DNA of 53,212 bases from Haloplasmatales bacterium 4B (GCA_003586005.1 NSKI01000016.1:1-53212); one strand, 5' to 3'. Positions 26,513-38,610 are shown, counted from the first letter of the stretch. The notes: generated by a model from the letters alone, not told the origin. Made by a program: numbers and translations.

Positions 26513-27724
26513 TTAGTTATCCTCCTTAAATTTTAAAATATGTCCTAGTTTTTGTTTTTTAGTCCTTAAATAATATTCATTAAATTCATTATGATTCATT
26601 TGAATTGGAATACGATCTACAACCTCAATCCCATATCCAGATAAACCCTTTAATTTTCTTGGATTATTTGTCATTAGTTTAATTTTATGAGCACCTAAAT
26701 TTGATAATATTTGAGCCCCAATTCCGTAATCTCGCATGTCTTCAGGGAATCCTAACGCTATATTTGCTTCTACTGTATCCATTCCAGCATCTTGAAGGGC
26801 ATAAGTTTTTATTTTATTTATAAGTCCAATTCCTCTGCCTTCTTGACGCATATAAAGAATGATACCCCTACCTTCTTTCTCGATTTTTTCCATAGCGGAT
26901 GCTAATTGTTCGCCACAATCACAACGTAATGATCCAAATGCATCGCCTGTTAAACACTCAGAATGAACTCTAACAAGTACAGGCTCGTCTCCATTTATAT
27001 CACCTTTTACTAGTGCAACATGATGCTCATCATTTAATTTGTTAATAAAACCTATCATTGTGAAATCTCCAAATTTTGTTGGCAGCGAAGATTCAGCAAC
27101 GCGTTCTACCAATTTCTCTTTTTGATTTCTATAGAAAATTAAATCAGCAATTGTTATAATCTTTAAATAATGTTTCTTTACATATTCCATTAACTCAGGC
27201 ACCCGTGCCATTGTTCCATCTTCACTCATGATTTCACAGATTACGCCTGCTGGAATTTGTCCTGCAAGCCTCGCTAAATCAACCGCAGCTTCTGTATGAC
27301 CAGCACGTTTTAAAACCCCACCATCTCTTGCACGAAGAGGAAAAATATGGCCTGGCCTTTTAAAATCCGTTCCTTTTGTGTTTGGATCTAACACTTTTTT
27401 AATTGTTAACGCACGCTCGAACGCTGATATTCCTGTTGTAGTCTCAAAGGCATCGATTGAAACAGTAAATGCTGTTTGGTTTGGATCTGTATTGATATCG
27501 ACCATAGGTTTAATATCTAGTTCCATTAAACGTTTATCTTCTAGTGGCATACAAATCAAACCACGCCCATATTTAGCCATAAAGTTAATTGCTTCAGGTG
27601 TAACCTTTTCTGCTGACATTATAAGATCGCCTTCATTTTCTCTATTTTCATCATCGACTACAACAATTATTTTTCCATCTTGAATATCTTTAATAGCTTC
27701 TTCAATCGTATTAAATTTTAACAT
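26513..27724 (-). CDS. ribBA: Bifunctional DHBP synthase / GTP cyclohydrolase II
   Basis: 403-residue fusion. The amino-terminal RibB half has [19 protein letters not shown] and [14 protein letters not shown], and makes 3,4-dihydroxybutanone phosphate from ribulose-5-phosphate. The carboxy-terminal RibA half has [20 protein letters not shown] (zinc ligands) and [14 protein letters not shown], and opens the GTP ring. Both active sites look intact. It supplies both precursors of riboflavin. Close spacing places it in the operon. Confidence 0.98.
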   Translation of the reverse strand: MLKFNTIEEAIKDIQDGKIIVVVDDENRENEGDLIMSAEKVTPEAINFMAKYGRGLICMPLEDKRLMELDIKPMVDINTDPNQTAFTVSIDAFETTTGISAFERALTIKKVLDPNTKGTDFKRPGHIFPLRARDGGVLKRAGHTEAAVDLARLAGQIPAGVICEIMSEDGTMARVPELMEYVKKHYLKIITIADLIFYRNQKEKLVERVAESSLPTKFGDFTMIGFINKLNDEHHVALVKGDINGDEPVLVRVHSECLTGDAFGSLRCDCGEQLASAMEKIEKEGRGIILYMRQEGRGIGLINKIKTYALQDAGMDTVEANIALGFPEDMRDYGIGAQILSNLGAHKIKLMTNNPRKLKGLSGYGIEVVDRIPIQMNHNEFNEYYLRTKKQKLGHILKFKEDN

Positions 27725-27745
27725 TCCAACTACTCCTTTATCTAT

Positions 27746-28396
27746 TTATATAAAACCATGTTTATTTAAGAATTCTTGACTAATTTCTTTTTTTTGTTCC
27801 TTTTTATTCGGATACGCTAAGAGCTTCTCAACATATTTTCCAATCATATCACATTCTAAATTGACGGTATCACCAGGTTTTTTTCTTAGTAAAGTTGTGA
27901 CTTGTTTTGTGTGTGGTATTATTGAAACATCAAATTGTTTATCATCAACTGCCACAACAGTTAAACTGATGCCATCTATAGCTATAGAACCTTTATAAAT
28001 AATATATTTTAATATCTCTTGTGATGAATGTATCCTACACCAAAATGCATTCTCTTCTTTCGAAAAATCAACTATAATACCTGTACCATCAATGTGCCCA
28101 CTCACTATATGCCCGCCTAGTCGATCACTTAATTTTAATGCTCGTTCTAAGTTAACATCATCATCTATATTTAACAACCCTAAATTACTCCGACGCATAG
28201 TCTCTGCCATGACATCTACAGTAAATTGTTGGTGTGTATAATGGGTTACTGTAAGGCAAACTCCGTTAACGGCGATACTATCACCTAATTGAATCTGTTT
28301 TAATATTTTTTGAGCGTTTATTGAAATTTGAGCTGATTTTTTGTCTCTACTAATTCCACTTATTCTTCCAATTTCTTCGACTAATCCTGTAAACAT
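27746..28396 (-). CDS. ribE: Riboflavin synthase, alpha type
   Basis: 216 residues made of two lumazine-binding repeats. The first begins MFTGLVEEIGRI with SIAVNGVCLTV; the second contains GGHIVSGHIDGTG and SIAIDGISLTVV. It dismutates two lumazine molecules into riboflavin and the pyrimidine precursor. It follows ribD with a 5-nt gap. A carboxy tail of about 20 residues, rich in Lys and Gln, extends past the second repeat. Confidence 0.97.
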   Translation of the reverse strand: MFTGLVEEIGRISGISRDKKSAQISINAQKILKQIQLGDSIAVNGVCLTVTHYTHQQFTVDVMAETMRRSNLGLLNIDDDVNLERALKLSDRLGGHIVSGHIDGTGIIVDFSKEENAFWCRIHSSQEILKYIIYKGSIAIDGISLTVVAVDDKQFDVSIIPHTKQVTTLLRKKPGDTVNLECDMIGKYVEKLLAYPNKKEQKKEISQEFLNKHGFI

Positions 28397-28401
28397 TAAC
28401 T

Positions 28402-29499
28402 TTACTCCTTTCCTATATACCCGACTATCATAATATCCTCAGCGAACCTTTCAAAAGATATTGAGTGTAACGTAAATGCGTTTGTAATTTGTTTTATACC
28501 ATCACCACCAATAGGGGATTTTGCATTTTTTCCGCCAATAATTTTAGGTGCAATAAATTGATAAACTTTATCAACAATTCCCTCTTGCAACGCAGAAAAA
28601 TTTAATGTACTTCCACCTTCAAGTAAAATGCTATCAATTCCTCTTTTACCTAACTTTTCCATTAATTGTTGTAAATCAACTTTGTTATTTTTAGATTGAG
28701 TTATAATGATTTCAACACCATGTTCTACTAGTACCTTTAGTTTATTCTTATTAGCTAAATCAGTCGTAGCTAAAATTGTATATGCATTTGAATTAGGATT
28801 AATCACCTGAGCACATAATGGTAAACGAGCCATGCTGTCAACAATTATTCTGATTGGATCTTTCCCTGTACCATTCTTTAATCTGGTTGTTAACTTTGGA
28901 TCATCCACAAGCACTGTATTAATCCCCACCATAATTGCCATAACCTGATTTCGAATTGTATGAATAAATTCTCTTGATTTTTTATTTGTTATCCATTTTG
29001 AATCACCAGTATAAGTAGCTATCTTTCCATCCAGGGTCATAGCTGATTTTAAAATAACAAAAGGTTTTTTTGTCATAATATACTTTAAGAAGATTTCATT
29101 CATTTTAAGAATTTCAACATCTAAAACTCCCGATACTACTTCTATTCCGTTATTTTTCAGTAATTTAATCCCCTTTCCAGAAACAAGTGGGTTTGGATCT
29201 AACAATCCAACAATTACTTTTCTAATATTCTTTTCAATAATTAAATTTGCGCAAGGTGGTGTTTTCCCATAATGAGAACATGGCTCAAGAGTGACATACA
29301 TTGTTGCTCCTGTAACATCCTCTTTTGCATCTAAAAAAGCATTTACCTCAGCATGCGCTCCTCCAAAGTACTCATGATAACCTTCACCAATAATTTTTCC
29401 ATTCTTCACTATAACAGCACCGACTAATGGATTAGGTCTTGTAAGGCCTTGGGCTTTTTTGGCTAATTCAATTGCCCGCCTCATATATTTTAGTTCCAT
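28402..29499 (-). CDS. ribD: Bifunctional riboflavin deaminase/reductase
   Basis: 365 residues. The deaminase domain has the zinc motif AHAEVNAF and EPCSHYGKTPPC. The reductase domain has SAMTLDGKIAT, SKWITNKKSRE and the glycine-rich LLEGGSTLN. It performs the second and third steps of the riboflavin pathway. I start at ATG 29499: TAGGAG lies 11 nt upstream, and upstream GTG and TTG codons overlap or crowd that site. First gene of the rib operon, preceded by a terminator and a probable FMN-riboswitch relic. Confidence 0.96.
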   Translation of the reverse strand: MELKYMRRAIELAKKAQGLTRPNPLVGAVIVKNGKIIGEGYHEYFGGAHAEVNAFLDAKEDVTGATMYVTLEPCSHYGKTPPCANLIIEKNIRKVIVGLLDPNPLVSGKGIKLLKNNGIEVVSGVLDVEILKMNEIFLKYIMTKKPFVILKSAMTLDGKIATYTGDSKWITNKKSREFIHTIRNQVMAIMVGINTVLVDDPKLTTRLKNGTGKDPIRIIVDSMARLPLCAQVINPNSNAYTILATTDLANKNKLKVLVEHGVEIIITQSKNNKVDLQQLMEKLGKRGIDSILLEGGSTLNFSALQEGIVDKVYQFIAPKIIGGKNAKSPIGGDGIKQITNAFTLHSISFERFAEDIMIVGYIGKE

Positions 29500-29551
29500 T
29501 AATACCAACACTCCTAAATTATATTATTGCCACTTTATCGCTTTTAATTAA

Positions 29552-29584
29552 ATATAAAAAAACCTGATTAAAATCAGGTTCTTA
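29552..29584 (-). terminator. Terminator/attenuator before ribD
   Basis: On the minus strand AACCTGATT...AATCAGGTT is followed by TTTTTATATT. It sits between the FMN-riboswitch-like segment and ribD, where the expression platform of an FMN riboswitch would be. It may also terminate glnS. Confidence 0.8.
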
Positions 29585-29614
29585 AAACAATTTTATATTT
29601 AGTTGACTTTGAAA

Positions 29615-29660
29615 TACTTCCCGGCTTTACTGTCGGTTTTGCAAATTTGGGAAATTAATT
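29615..29660 (-). promoter_or_regulatory. Probable relic of an FMN riboswitch (3' part only)
   Basis: On the minus strand AAAACCGACAGTAAAGCC followed by GGGAAG matches the 3' conserved block of the FMN (RFN) aptamer. The equally conserved 5' block (GGGGCAGGGUGAAAUUCCC and ACCGGCGGU) is not found between here and the glnS stop at 29678, so the aptamer seems truncated. It lies just upstream of the terminator and ribD in the correct orientation. Only a covariance search can decide between relic and a divergent functional aptamer. Confidence 0.6.
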
Positions 29661-29677
29661 AAATTGCAAGCAGCAGC

Positions 29678-31333
29678 TTATTTATTTATTTTAAATGAAC
29701 TTTTTAAAGAAACTATCCTATTAAACACAATTTTATTATTTTTAGTGTACTTAGGGTCTACACTAAAATATCCATGGCGAGTAAATTGATATTTATCAAA
29801 AGGTTTTACATCTTTCATGTTTTCTTCTAAATATCCAGTTAAGATCTCTTTTGAATTAGGGTTTAGTTTTTCAATAAACGATAATTCTTTTGTTTCTTCA
29901 TTTTCTATTGTTAAATGATCAAATAAATGAAATTCACAACTTACATTATGTAAGGCATCAACCCAATGAATTGTTCCCTTTACTTTTCTTCCGGTAAATC
30001 CTGTTCCCGACTTAGTATCAGGATCGTAGGTTGCATGTACTTCAATAATTTTCCCAGTTTCATCTTTAATTACTTCGGTGCATTTTATGAAATAAGCATG
30101 AGCTAATCTCACTTCATTTCCAGGGAAAAGTCTGTGATATTTAGGAATTGGTACTTCCATGAAATCATCTTGTTCAATATATACTTCCCTTGAAAAAGGA
30201 ATTTTCCGGCAACCCATTTCGGGAACTTCTTTATTTATTTCTTCATCTAACCACTCTACTTGACCGACTGGATAATTTGTTATTACAACTTTAAGTGGTT
30301 TCAAAACAGCCATGGATCTTGGAGCTTTCATTTTTAAATCTTCGCGAATATAATACTCTAATTGTTGATAATCGACTATTCCATTTGATTTTGATAGGCC
30401 AGTTTCAAATACAAATTTCTTAATCGCCTCAGCTGTATAACCTCGACGACGCAAACCACGAATAGTTGCTAACCGAGGATCATCCCAGCCATCAACTATT
30501 TTATCTTCAACGAGTTTTCGTAAATTACGTTTTGACAAAACAGTGTCTGATAATAATAATTTCGCAAATTCAATTTGAGTTGGAACACAATCCATAACGC
30601 ATTCTCTTACAACCCAGTCATATAATGGGCGGTGGTCTTCAAATTCTAAAGAACATAGTGAATGAGTAATGCCTTCAATTGCATCCTCTATAGGGTGAGC
30701 AAAATCATACATTGGGTATAAACACCATTTATTGCCTGTATTATGATGCGTAATATAGGCGATACGATATATTACCGGATCACGCATATTAATGTTAGCG
30801 CTAGCCATATCAATTTTAGCTCGTAATACTTTAGATCCTTCTGGAAACTCTCGGTTTTTCATTCTTTCAAATAAATCAAGGTTTTCCTCAATTGTTCGGT
30901 TTCTAAAAGGAGATGCTTTTCCTGCTTCTGTCAATGTGCCACGATTTTCGCTTATTTCTTTAGCTGTTTGATCATCTACATAAGCTAAACCCTTTTTAAT
31001 TAAAAGAACTGCTTTGTTGTACATTTCTTCAAAATAGCTTGAAGCCCATAATAAAATATCCCATTTATAACCTAACCAAGATATATCTTCTTTAATTGCA
31101 TCAACATATTCAATATCTTCTTTAATAGGGTTTGTATCATCAAATCGTAAATTAGTTTTCCCATTAAACATTTTTGCCATTTCAAAATTTGCGGAAATTG
31201 CTCTAATATGTCCAATATGCAAATAACCATTTGGTTCAGGAGGGAACCTTGTAATAACATTTTTATATTTACCTGTTTTTAAATCTTTCTCAATGATAGT
31301 TGAGATAAAATTTGAAGAATATGTATTCTCCAT
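29678..31333 (-). CDS. glnS: Glutaminyl-tRNA synthetase
   Basis: 551-residue class I synthetase. [18 protein letters not shown] holds the HIGH motif, LRFDDTNP follows, and [14 protein letters not shown] is the KMSKS equivalent with GWDDPRL after it. The carboxy half is the GlnRS-type anticodon-binding beta-barrel pair. It charges tRNA-Gln directly; most Firmicutes instead use Glu-tRNA amidation, so direct charging is notable. I start at ATG 31333 after GGAGG; the 10-codon extension upstream overlaps that site. It ends just before the damaged rib leader. Confidence 0.96.
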   Translation of the reverse strand: MENTYSSNFISTIIEKDLKTGKYKNVITRFPPEPNGYLHIGHIRAISANFEMAKMFNGKTNLRFDDTNPIKEDIEYVDAIKEDISWLGYKWDILLWASSYFEEMYNKAVLLIKKGLAYVDDQTAKEISENRGTLTEAGKASPFRNRTIEENLDLFERMKNREFPEGSKVLRAKIDMASANINMRDPVIYRIAYITHHNTGNKWCLYPMYDFAHPIEDAIEGITHSLCSLEFEDHRPLYDWVVRECVMDCVPTQIEFAKLLLSDTVLSKRNLRKLVEDKIVDGWDDPRLATIRGLRRRGYTAEAIKKFVFETGLSKSNGIVDYQQLEYYIREDLKMKAPRSMAVLKPLKVVITNYPVGQVEWLDEEINKEVPEMGCRKIPFSREVYIEQDDFMEVPIPKYHRLFPGNEVRLAHAYFIKCTEVIKDETGKIIEVHATYDPDTKSGTGFTGRKVKGTIHWVDALHNVSCEFHLFDHLTIENEETKELSFIEKLNPNSKEILTGYLEENMKDVKPFDKYQFTRHGYFSVDPKYTKNNKIVFNRIVSLKSSFKINK

Positions 31334-31400
31334 ATAATCGCCTCCAATATTTATGTCTTTCATTATAACATAATTTGTATATAAATTAAGTAATATTTTT

Positions 31401-32054
31401 TTAAATTATCATTGTTTCAAAATTATTTCCTAAAGCAAACTGCTTATATAATTCTATACAGCAATCTATATCTTTAAGTAATCCTTTTTCTCCATTAAAA
31501 GAAATTACAAACAATAAGATGTTAGTAGTATTTTCAGTAACCATTGTTCGCAATGTATCGCTAGTCGGACTTCCAAATGGACCAATGTTGTCGCAATAAA
31601 CAGGAATTTTCTCAATATTTAGCTTTCCTCGTCCAATTCCCTCATACTCCTCATTTCGACCAATTCTAATAAAAATATCACCTTGAATTTGGTCTTCATC
31701 CAAAACAGCTACTGACCGCATCGTTTTTAATGATAAAATATTTCCTAAATCAACCAAATTATTTATTTGGTTTAATGAATTTCCCTTTACAATTCGTCTA
31801 AATAAAGATTCAACTGCTAAACGATATCTACTGGGATCTTTACCTAAAATCTTATAACCATCTCTTGCAGCTTTAATATTAGGAATCTTAAGAACTTCAT
31901 CTAAAGCGTAACTTTCCCTAATGTTTTGTTCAAGACTATTAATTAATATTTTTAAATCGATATCTTTAACAATAGAAGCCGAAAATGATACAACACCAAT
32001 TTTAAAGCCTTGAATTTTACTTAATAAGTCTTCAGATACTTTTATTTTTTTCAT
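31401..32054 (-). CDS. B3/B4 domain protein (tRNA-editing-like)
   Basis: 217 residues resembling stand-alone B3/B4 proteins, which share the fold of the phenylalanyl-tRNA synthetase beta-subunit editing module. Typical sequences are [18 protein letters not shown], a middle [20 protein letters not shown], and [26 protein letters not shown] role in clearing mischarged tRNA is suggested by the fold, but stand-alone members are poorly characterised. It lies between a membrane protein of unknown function and glnS, on the same strand. Confidence 0.85.
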   Translation of the reverse strand: MKKIKVSEDLLSKIQGFKIGVVSFSASIVKDIDLKILINSLEQNIRESYALDEVLKIPNIKAARDGYKILGKDPSRYRLAVESLFRRIVKGNSLNQINNLVDLGNILSLKTMRSVAVLDEDQIQGDIFIRIGRNEEYEGIGRGKLNIEKIPVYCDNIGPFGSPTSDTLRTMVTENTTNILLFVISFNGEKGLLKDIDCCIELYKQFALGNNFETMII

Positions 32055-32069
32055 TTTATCACCTAATTA

Positions 32070-32882
32070 TTAAATTAATAAATAAATTAATCCTAAATAA
32101 CATGTTAACAATAATACAATCACCTTAAACAAAAATAATATTACCAATAATAGATGATATTTCTTTCGAAATTCAACAACCTTAGCATCTACATAGTATG
32201 AATATTTATTAAGCTTTTCAATTACTGTATCAGGTTCAATTATACTTTTGACATCATATTTTAGTTTGAACGATTTTCTAATTGATTTCATTAGATGACT
32301 TTTAAGGATTTTTTGTTGAAAAGAAAATTTACGAAATATTACTTTAAATTCGTTTTCGGTTAACTTTTCTGAATTTTGGCCTAAATTTATTAATACATCA
32401 AAGTAATTATTTAAAACCATGACGTATAAACCACCTATTAAAGAAAAGTAAATTAGAATATTTACTAGATAATTATTGATATTAGACATATATAAAGATT
32501 TGCTAAGTAAAATTGTTACTACACAAATACCTATAAATGCATATATCCATCCATAATGGATTTTTTTTATTTTTTTAAGCTTAATTTTTGGTGTATTATG
32601 TAATATCATTTGTTTTTGTAAGTCAATATTTCTTTTAAAATCTTTTTCCCAAAATTTTAGTAAATCTTTAATAATCCTTTTTCTCTTTCTTCTTGTTTCT
32701 TTATTATCCTTAACAAATTCCCCCAATACTCGCTGTTTTTTCAACTTGTGATGATAAAAGGTTACTTGTTCAATAGTACTAACACCAATTTGTGTCTCCC
32801 TATCAGAATATGGACTAAATTCTGAATATACTTTAGCATTCTCTCTTATAGCTTGTTGAGCCAAATAATCAATTGTTTCCAT
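32070..32882 (-). CDS. Membrane protein of unknown function
   Basis: 270 residues, not recognised. A basic, soluble amino-terminal part of about 115 residues contains ETRRKRKRIIKD. Two hydrophobic segments lie near 117-165, followed by a cytoplasmic stretch rich in Lys and a final hydrophobic segment at the carboxy end. Its ATG lies inside the 3' end of the upstream gene (14-nt overlap) with AAGGTGGG there as ribosome-binding site, so the two are translationally coupled and probably act together. Confidence 0.75.
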   Translation of the reverse strand: METIDYLAQQAIRENAKVYSEFSPYSDRETQIGVSTIEQVTFYHHKLKKQRVLGEFVKDNKETRRKRKRIIKDLLKFWEKDFKRNIDLQKQMILHNTPKIKLKKIKKIHYGWIYAFIGICVVTILLSKSLYMSNINNYLVNILIYFSLIGGLYVMVLNNYFDVLINLGQNSEKLTENEFKVIFRKFSFQQKILKSHLMKSIRKSFKLKYDVKSIIEPDTVIEKLNKYSYYVDAKVVEFRKKYHLLLVILFLFKVIVLLLTCYLGLIYLLI

Positions 32883-34557
32883 CTATTTCACCCACCTTAA
32901 GCGTTCCCTTTATAATTTGAACCCTAGTATCACTATCATCACTAAGTAAATAACTTTCAGCTAAAACCTTTAAAGCTTCGACTGAAAACCTAGATTCATT
33001 CACTAAATAATTAATATATAACTCCTTACTTCCCTGAACGTTGACAAAGGGGCCCTCGTTAATCTCTAACATATAAGGTGCAGTTACTAATGCATAGATA
33101 AATTCAATAAAAAAATCTTCAGTAATAATGCCTTTAGCGATTGCATAATCTACATTTTCTAAATAACCATTCATTGTTTTAGTATCAACTTCATTATTTT
33201 TTATAAAATATTGAGGTATTATTATTTTAACAAGCGATTGATATCCATTTTCTCCTGGAATAAATTCAACTTCCTTTTTAGAAAATACTTTAAGTGAATC
33301 AATAACATAAGTTGCAAATAAAGGTGATTGTTTAAGCTCTAATAGATAATCAACTTGGTTAAATTTAGCTGCTAACAATTTATAACTAAAAGACATTTCT
33401 TCGGGCATTTTTTCCATTAATAATTTGTATTCTTCAACATATCTATAAACAAACTTATGAGTAGCGTCTAATTTTTTATTTAATTCACTTATCTGTAATT
33501 GCTTTAAGTCATGGATTAAGCCACTACTCTTTTCGTTGGCAAAATCAACGATTAAGGCATCAATTATCAAATTCATTTTTTCTTCATTTTGTAAGTAGAA
33601 TTTATCATAATTATCACCTAGTTGTTTTTGTAACCATTTTTCAGTAATCTGATAAATAATTGCTGCTATTTTTGTTTTTTCAAGTTTTGATAACATGTTT
33701 GAATCTTCAGTCAATTCATATATGTAATCATAATCTTTATAAAATTCATTAATAAAATCAATTTCATCAGTGTTTTTATCATTAACCCACAAAATAAGTC
33801 CTTTATAAGTTTTTATAAGTTCTAATTCCGTATCATCACATGGATTATTAATATATGCATATAAGTTAGGATATGGATAATTATCTAGTTGATAAACACA
33901 CTTATTATTTACTTGAGTTTCGAAATCGGCTAATGTATTTTCCAAATTAGTTATAAGCTGTAAATCTTGAAAATTATTTATATCTATTATCTCTAAAAAA
34001 TCACTTACTGAATTAGCTAATTGTACGACTTCTTCAGAGGCATTAGCATAGCGAGCAAATTGTATAAATGGTGGTGAGTTTTTAATAACAAAATTAGTAA
34101 GCGAATCACTTCTTGAAACAAAGCCCATCATAAAAAATGGTATAACTAATACTGAGGCAATAATATAAAATCTTATTATTCCTATAAATCCACCTATTCT
34201 ATTACTATATACACCAAGTTTATATGTAAACTTTTCTGAATTTATTTTTTTATGAAGTAATTTCATTACTATTTCAACAGTTAAATAAGCTCCCATAAAT
34301 ACAATAAAATATAATAATAATATAATATAAGTATTAATATAGGTAATATTATGAATAAAGGGAATTTTATTAAAAATATTAATAAATTGTTTTGAAGTAT
34401 AAACATAACGAGAAAAAATACCACCCAAATAATAAACAACAATAAAGGGTAGATACAATTTTAATAATTTTATCATTTCTGTTGTTGCACCGGTAATATA
34501 GCCAATAAAAATTATTGTAAACATGATAATAATAAATAATAATCCAACGCTAACCAT
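32869..34557 (-). CDS. CvpA-like membrane protein with long extracytoplasmic or soluble tail
   Basis: 562 residues. The first 170 contain four hydrophobic segments arranged as in CvpA/colicin V production proteins, including a conserved-looking GGFIGIIRFYIIASVLVIPFF near residues 116-136. The remaining 390 residues are soluble, acidic and unlike any family I recognise. The stop is TGA, which shows TGA is not reassigned. It overlaps the next gene by 14 nt. A plausible extended -10 (TGCTATAAT on the minus strand, 34595-34587) lies upstream. The function is unknown; the CvpA relation is a topology and weak-sequence judgement. Confidence 0.65.
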   Translation of the reverse strand: MVSVGLLFIIIMFTIIFIGYITGATTEMIKLLKLYLPFIVVYYLGGIFSRYVYTSKQFINIFNKIPFIHNITYINTYIILLLYFIVFMGAYLTVEIVMKLLHKKINSEKFTYKLGVYSNRIGGFIGIIRFYIIASVLVIPFFMMGFVSRSDSLTNFVIKNSPPFIQFARYANASEEVVQLANSVSDFLEIIDINNFQDLQLITNLENTLADFETQVNNKCVYQLDNYPYPNLYAYINNPCDDTELELIKTYKGLILWVNDKNTDEIDFINEFYKDYDYIYELTEDSNMLSKLEKTKIAAIIYQITEKWLQKQLGDNYDKFYLQNEEKMNLIIDALIVDFANEKSSGLIHDLKQLQISELNKKLDATHKFVYRYVEEYKLLMEKMPEEMSFSYKLLAAKFNQVDYLLELKQSPLFATYVIDSLKVFSKKEVEFIPGENGYQSLVKIIIPQYFIKNNEVDTKTMNGYLENVDYAIAKGIITEDFFIEFIYALVTAPYMLEINEGPFVNVQGSKELYINYLVNESRFSVEALKVLAESYLLSDDSDTRVQIIKGTLKVGEIDGNN

Positions 34558-34642
34558 AAAACTCCCCCATATTGTTTGATAAAGTTATTATAGCAAAATT
34601 TGACAAAATATAAAAGTTAATCCATTAGTTTTTATTAAAGAC

Positions 34643-34671
34643 TTGTATATCTATCCTTTTTGTTTTACAAT
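34643..34671 (+). promoter_or_regulatory. Promoter of the DUF1461 gene
   Basis: TTGTAT (34643-34648), 17 nt, TACAAT (34666-34671), 37 nt before the gene, with AAGGAG at 34691-34696. Confidence 0.65.
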
Positions 34672-34707
34672 CTAAACATGTCAAACTTTTTAAGGAGCTA
34701 AATAATT

Positions 34708-35361
34708 ATGAATAATAACAAAAATTTAATTACTATCTTAACAAGCCTATTCCTAACAATTTTTATAATAATTTTTGCGGTAAAATTGACCTTGAATTTC
34801 AGACAAATATATTATTTTGATGTTGATTATTTAAAAATTCCCTTAGCTACACAGTTAGAAAAAAAAGACATCATAAATAATTATAATGCCTTAATTGATT
34901 ATTTAAAAACATCAAATCACAGCGAGTTAAAATTTCCCACTTTACCGATGAGCGAAGAAGGTGAAATTCACTTTGAAGATGTTAAAAACATCTTTGTAAA
35001 ACTAGATTATCTAATGATTTTTTCATTTATTTTATCAATTATTGGAATTTATTTTTTACACAAAAAGAAAAACTTTCTATATTTGCGATATACATCAGCC
35101 TTATTATTTCTATTACCGTTAATACTTTTATTTATTATAGGTATTAATTTTAATAGGGCTTTTACTACATTCCATAAGATTTTCTTTCGAAATGATTATT
35201 GGTTATTAGACCCAGATACTGATCCAATCATTAATATTTTACCAGAAACATTCTTCATGCATTCAGCTCTTATCATTCTAATTATTATTACCTTATGCTC
35301 TCTATTATTAAATTTCTTATATCGTCACTTTTTATTTAAGTATATAAAAAACGCTAGATAA
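34708..35361 (+). CDS. TIGR01906/DUF1461 integral membrane protein
   Basis: 217 residues. An amino-terminal membrane helix is followed by an extracytoplasmic loop with NYNALIDYL, LPMSEEGEIHFEDVKNIF and later FRNDYWLLDPDTDPIINILPE, the diagnostic motif of the TIGR01906 family, then two or three further helices. Members occur widely in Firmicutes; their role is unknown. Monocistronic with its own promoter and a strong terminator shared with groEL. Confidence 0.88.
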   Translation: MNNNKNLITILTSLFLTIFIIIFAVKLTLNFRQIYYFDVDYLKIPLATQLEKKDIINNYNALIDYLKTSNHSELKFPTLPMSEEGEIHFEDVKNIFVKLDYLMIFSFILSIIGIYFLHKKKNFLYLRYTSALLFLLPLILLFIIGINFNRAFTTFHKIFFRNDYWLLDPDTDPIINILPETFFMHSALIILIIITLCSLLLNFLYRHFLFKYIKNAR

Positions 35362-35399
35362 AAATATACCATATCGATTTAATCGATATGGTATATTTT
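35361..35399. terminator. Bidirectional terminator between the DUF1461 gene and groEL
   Basis: A 19-bp perfect stem, 35361-35379 with 35381-35399, around a single T, flanked by A and T runs. Ends two convergent transcripts. Confidence 0.9.
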
Positions 35400-37320
<1,921 letters not shown>

Positions 37321-37348
37321 TTGTATAGTACCCTCCTTTAATATTTTG

Positions 37349-37375
37349 TTAGCAATCATATATAACGAGTGCTAA
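37349..37375 (-). promoter_or_regulatory. CIRCE operator (HrcA site) of groESL
   Basis: TTAGCAATC (37349-37357), 9 nt, GAGTGCTAA (37367-37375): the canonical TTAGCACTC-N9-GAGTGCTAA with one mismatch. It predicts repression by HrcA, whose gene is not in this window, and induction by heat or misfolded protein. Confidence 0.95.
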
Positions 37376-37386
37376 TTACATATATT

Positions 37387-37414
37387 ATTATACATATTTA
37401 TTATATTTTTGCAA
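37387..37414 (-). promoter_or_regulatory. Promoter of groESL
   Basis: On the minus strand TTGCAA (37414-37409), 16 nt, TATAAT (37392-37387), followed directly by the CIRCE element. Confidence 0.75.
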
Positions 37415-37456
37415 GAACTTTTTATACATTTTTTAGTAATTTTTACCCATAAAGTG

Positions 37457-37505
37457 TAAAAAAGATTACAAATATCCCCTTTTCTTAAAAATATCTATAA
37501 TCTTT
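37457..37505 (-). terminator. Terminator after the rex-linked envelope gene
   Basis: AAAGATTACAAATAT (37461-37475) pairs with ATATCTATAATCTTT (37491-37505) with a small internal mismatch. Minus-strand T run follows. Confidence 0.75.
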
Positions 37506-37512
37506 TATAAAC

Positions 37513-38595
37513 TTATTTATTATTTAATCCAAATATCAAATCAGAAATACTTGAATTTTCAGGAAGCCCAAGAGTTTGTAGGGCATTATTTAATGATTCT
37601 AAATCATCAAAAGTATCCTCAATAGAAGCTACTACTTCATTTTGTTTTTCTTCAGATAAATTTAAAAAACTTTCAGATAAATTTTCTAACAATTCTTCAT
37701 CTTCAGTTGTCAAATCTTTTATCTCATCAGGATTTTCAACTTTTTCCTTTAAACTTTCCATTGTGTCAGTAAATTCAGTTTTGAACACTTTTTCGATTTC
37801 ATCATTATCATCTAGTATGCTGCTTACTTCTTCTACTAACTCTTCATTTTTTACGAGATTATTTACTTCAGTAATAGCGTCTTTTAGCGCTTTGACTTCT
37901 TCATTAGCCTCATTCAATTCATAATTTAAAGTAAACTTGCTTTCTGAAAGCTCTACAGATTTAAATAATATAATATTTGTATTCATGTTTTTTTCTATAA
38001 TCCCATTAATGTAACTATTTTCAACAGTTACCGATAAACTATCATAATTAACTTCACCAAATTCATAATCTTCTTCTAGTTCTACGTCCATATATTCAGG
38101 CATTTTTTTTATAAAATAGGTAAGCATTGATTTAGGAAGTGGTAGTTTACCGATTTTTAATTGTTTAAATGATAATTTTACTGAATCATCTATATCAATG
38201 ATTTCTAATTTTAAAGTCATAGTAGTTTCTATTTTACGATATTTTATTGCTGAGTAAAAAGTTAGTTCGTTATCATTAAAATAAGTCCAAACCCCTGTTA
38301 ATTCTATTTCATCTGAAAAAACTGGTAAGCCAGGCAATTCCATAACTCTTTTATTAATAAGTTTATTAATTGTCTCATCATCAACGGAAATACTTGTATT
38401 TCCTAATGCACTTGATAATGCCACAGTTTCAATTTTCTTATTAATAAAATCCATTTCATCAAGAGTTGAATAATCAAAGTTCTCTAAATATGTTGGTAGA
38501 GTTGCGTCTTTAATTAGTGCAGCGCCACCAATAGCTAAAGGTGCACCTAATATAGCCAAAAAAAGTACTAAAATAAATCTTTTTATACCACGCAT
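37513..38595 (-). CDS. Membrane-anchored extracytoplasmic protein of unknown function
   Basis: 360 residues. An amino-terminal hydrophobic segment (FILVLFLAILGAPLAIGGAALI) serves as signal or anchor; no lipobox Cys is seen. The next 220 residues form a beta-rich domain with LSFKQLKIGKLPLPKSMLTY, which recalls YpmS/DUF2140-type proteins but I cannot be sure. The last 130 residues are strongly acidic and helical (many Glu and Asp, Leu heptads), probably a coiled coil. It follows rex by 15 nt and is probably co-transcribed, so it may be redox-regulated. Confidence 0.75.
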   Translation of the reverse strand: MRGIKRFILVLFLAILGAPLAIGGAALIKDATLPTYLENFDYSTLDEMDFINKKIETVALSSALGNTSISVDDETINKLINKRVMELPGLPVFSDEIELTGVWTYFNDNELTFYSAIKYRKIETTMTLKLEIIDIDDSVKLSFKQLKIGKLPLPKSMLTYFIKKMPEYMDVELEEDYEFGEVNYDSLSVTVENSYINGIIEKNMNTNIILFKSVELSESKFTLNYELNEANEEVKALKDAITEVNNLVKNEELVEEVSSILDDNDEIEKVFKTEFTDTMESLKEKVENPDEIKDLTTEDEELLENLSESFLNLSEEKQNEVVASIEDTFDDLESLNNALQTLGLPENSSISDLIFGLNNK

Positions 38596-38610
38596 ATTAT
38601 CAATTCCTTT

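Noticed and set aside
29512-29677. Intact FMN riboswitch
   Set aside because: The 5' conserved block (GGGGCAGGGUGAAAUUCCC) could not be found before ribD; only the 3' part is visible.
37321-37359. Longer groES start
   Set aside because: The extension lies within the CIRCE operator and lacks a ribosome-binding site; conserved GroES begins at MIKPLGQ.
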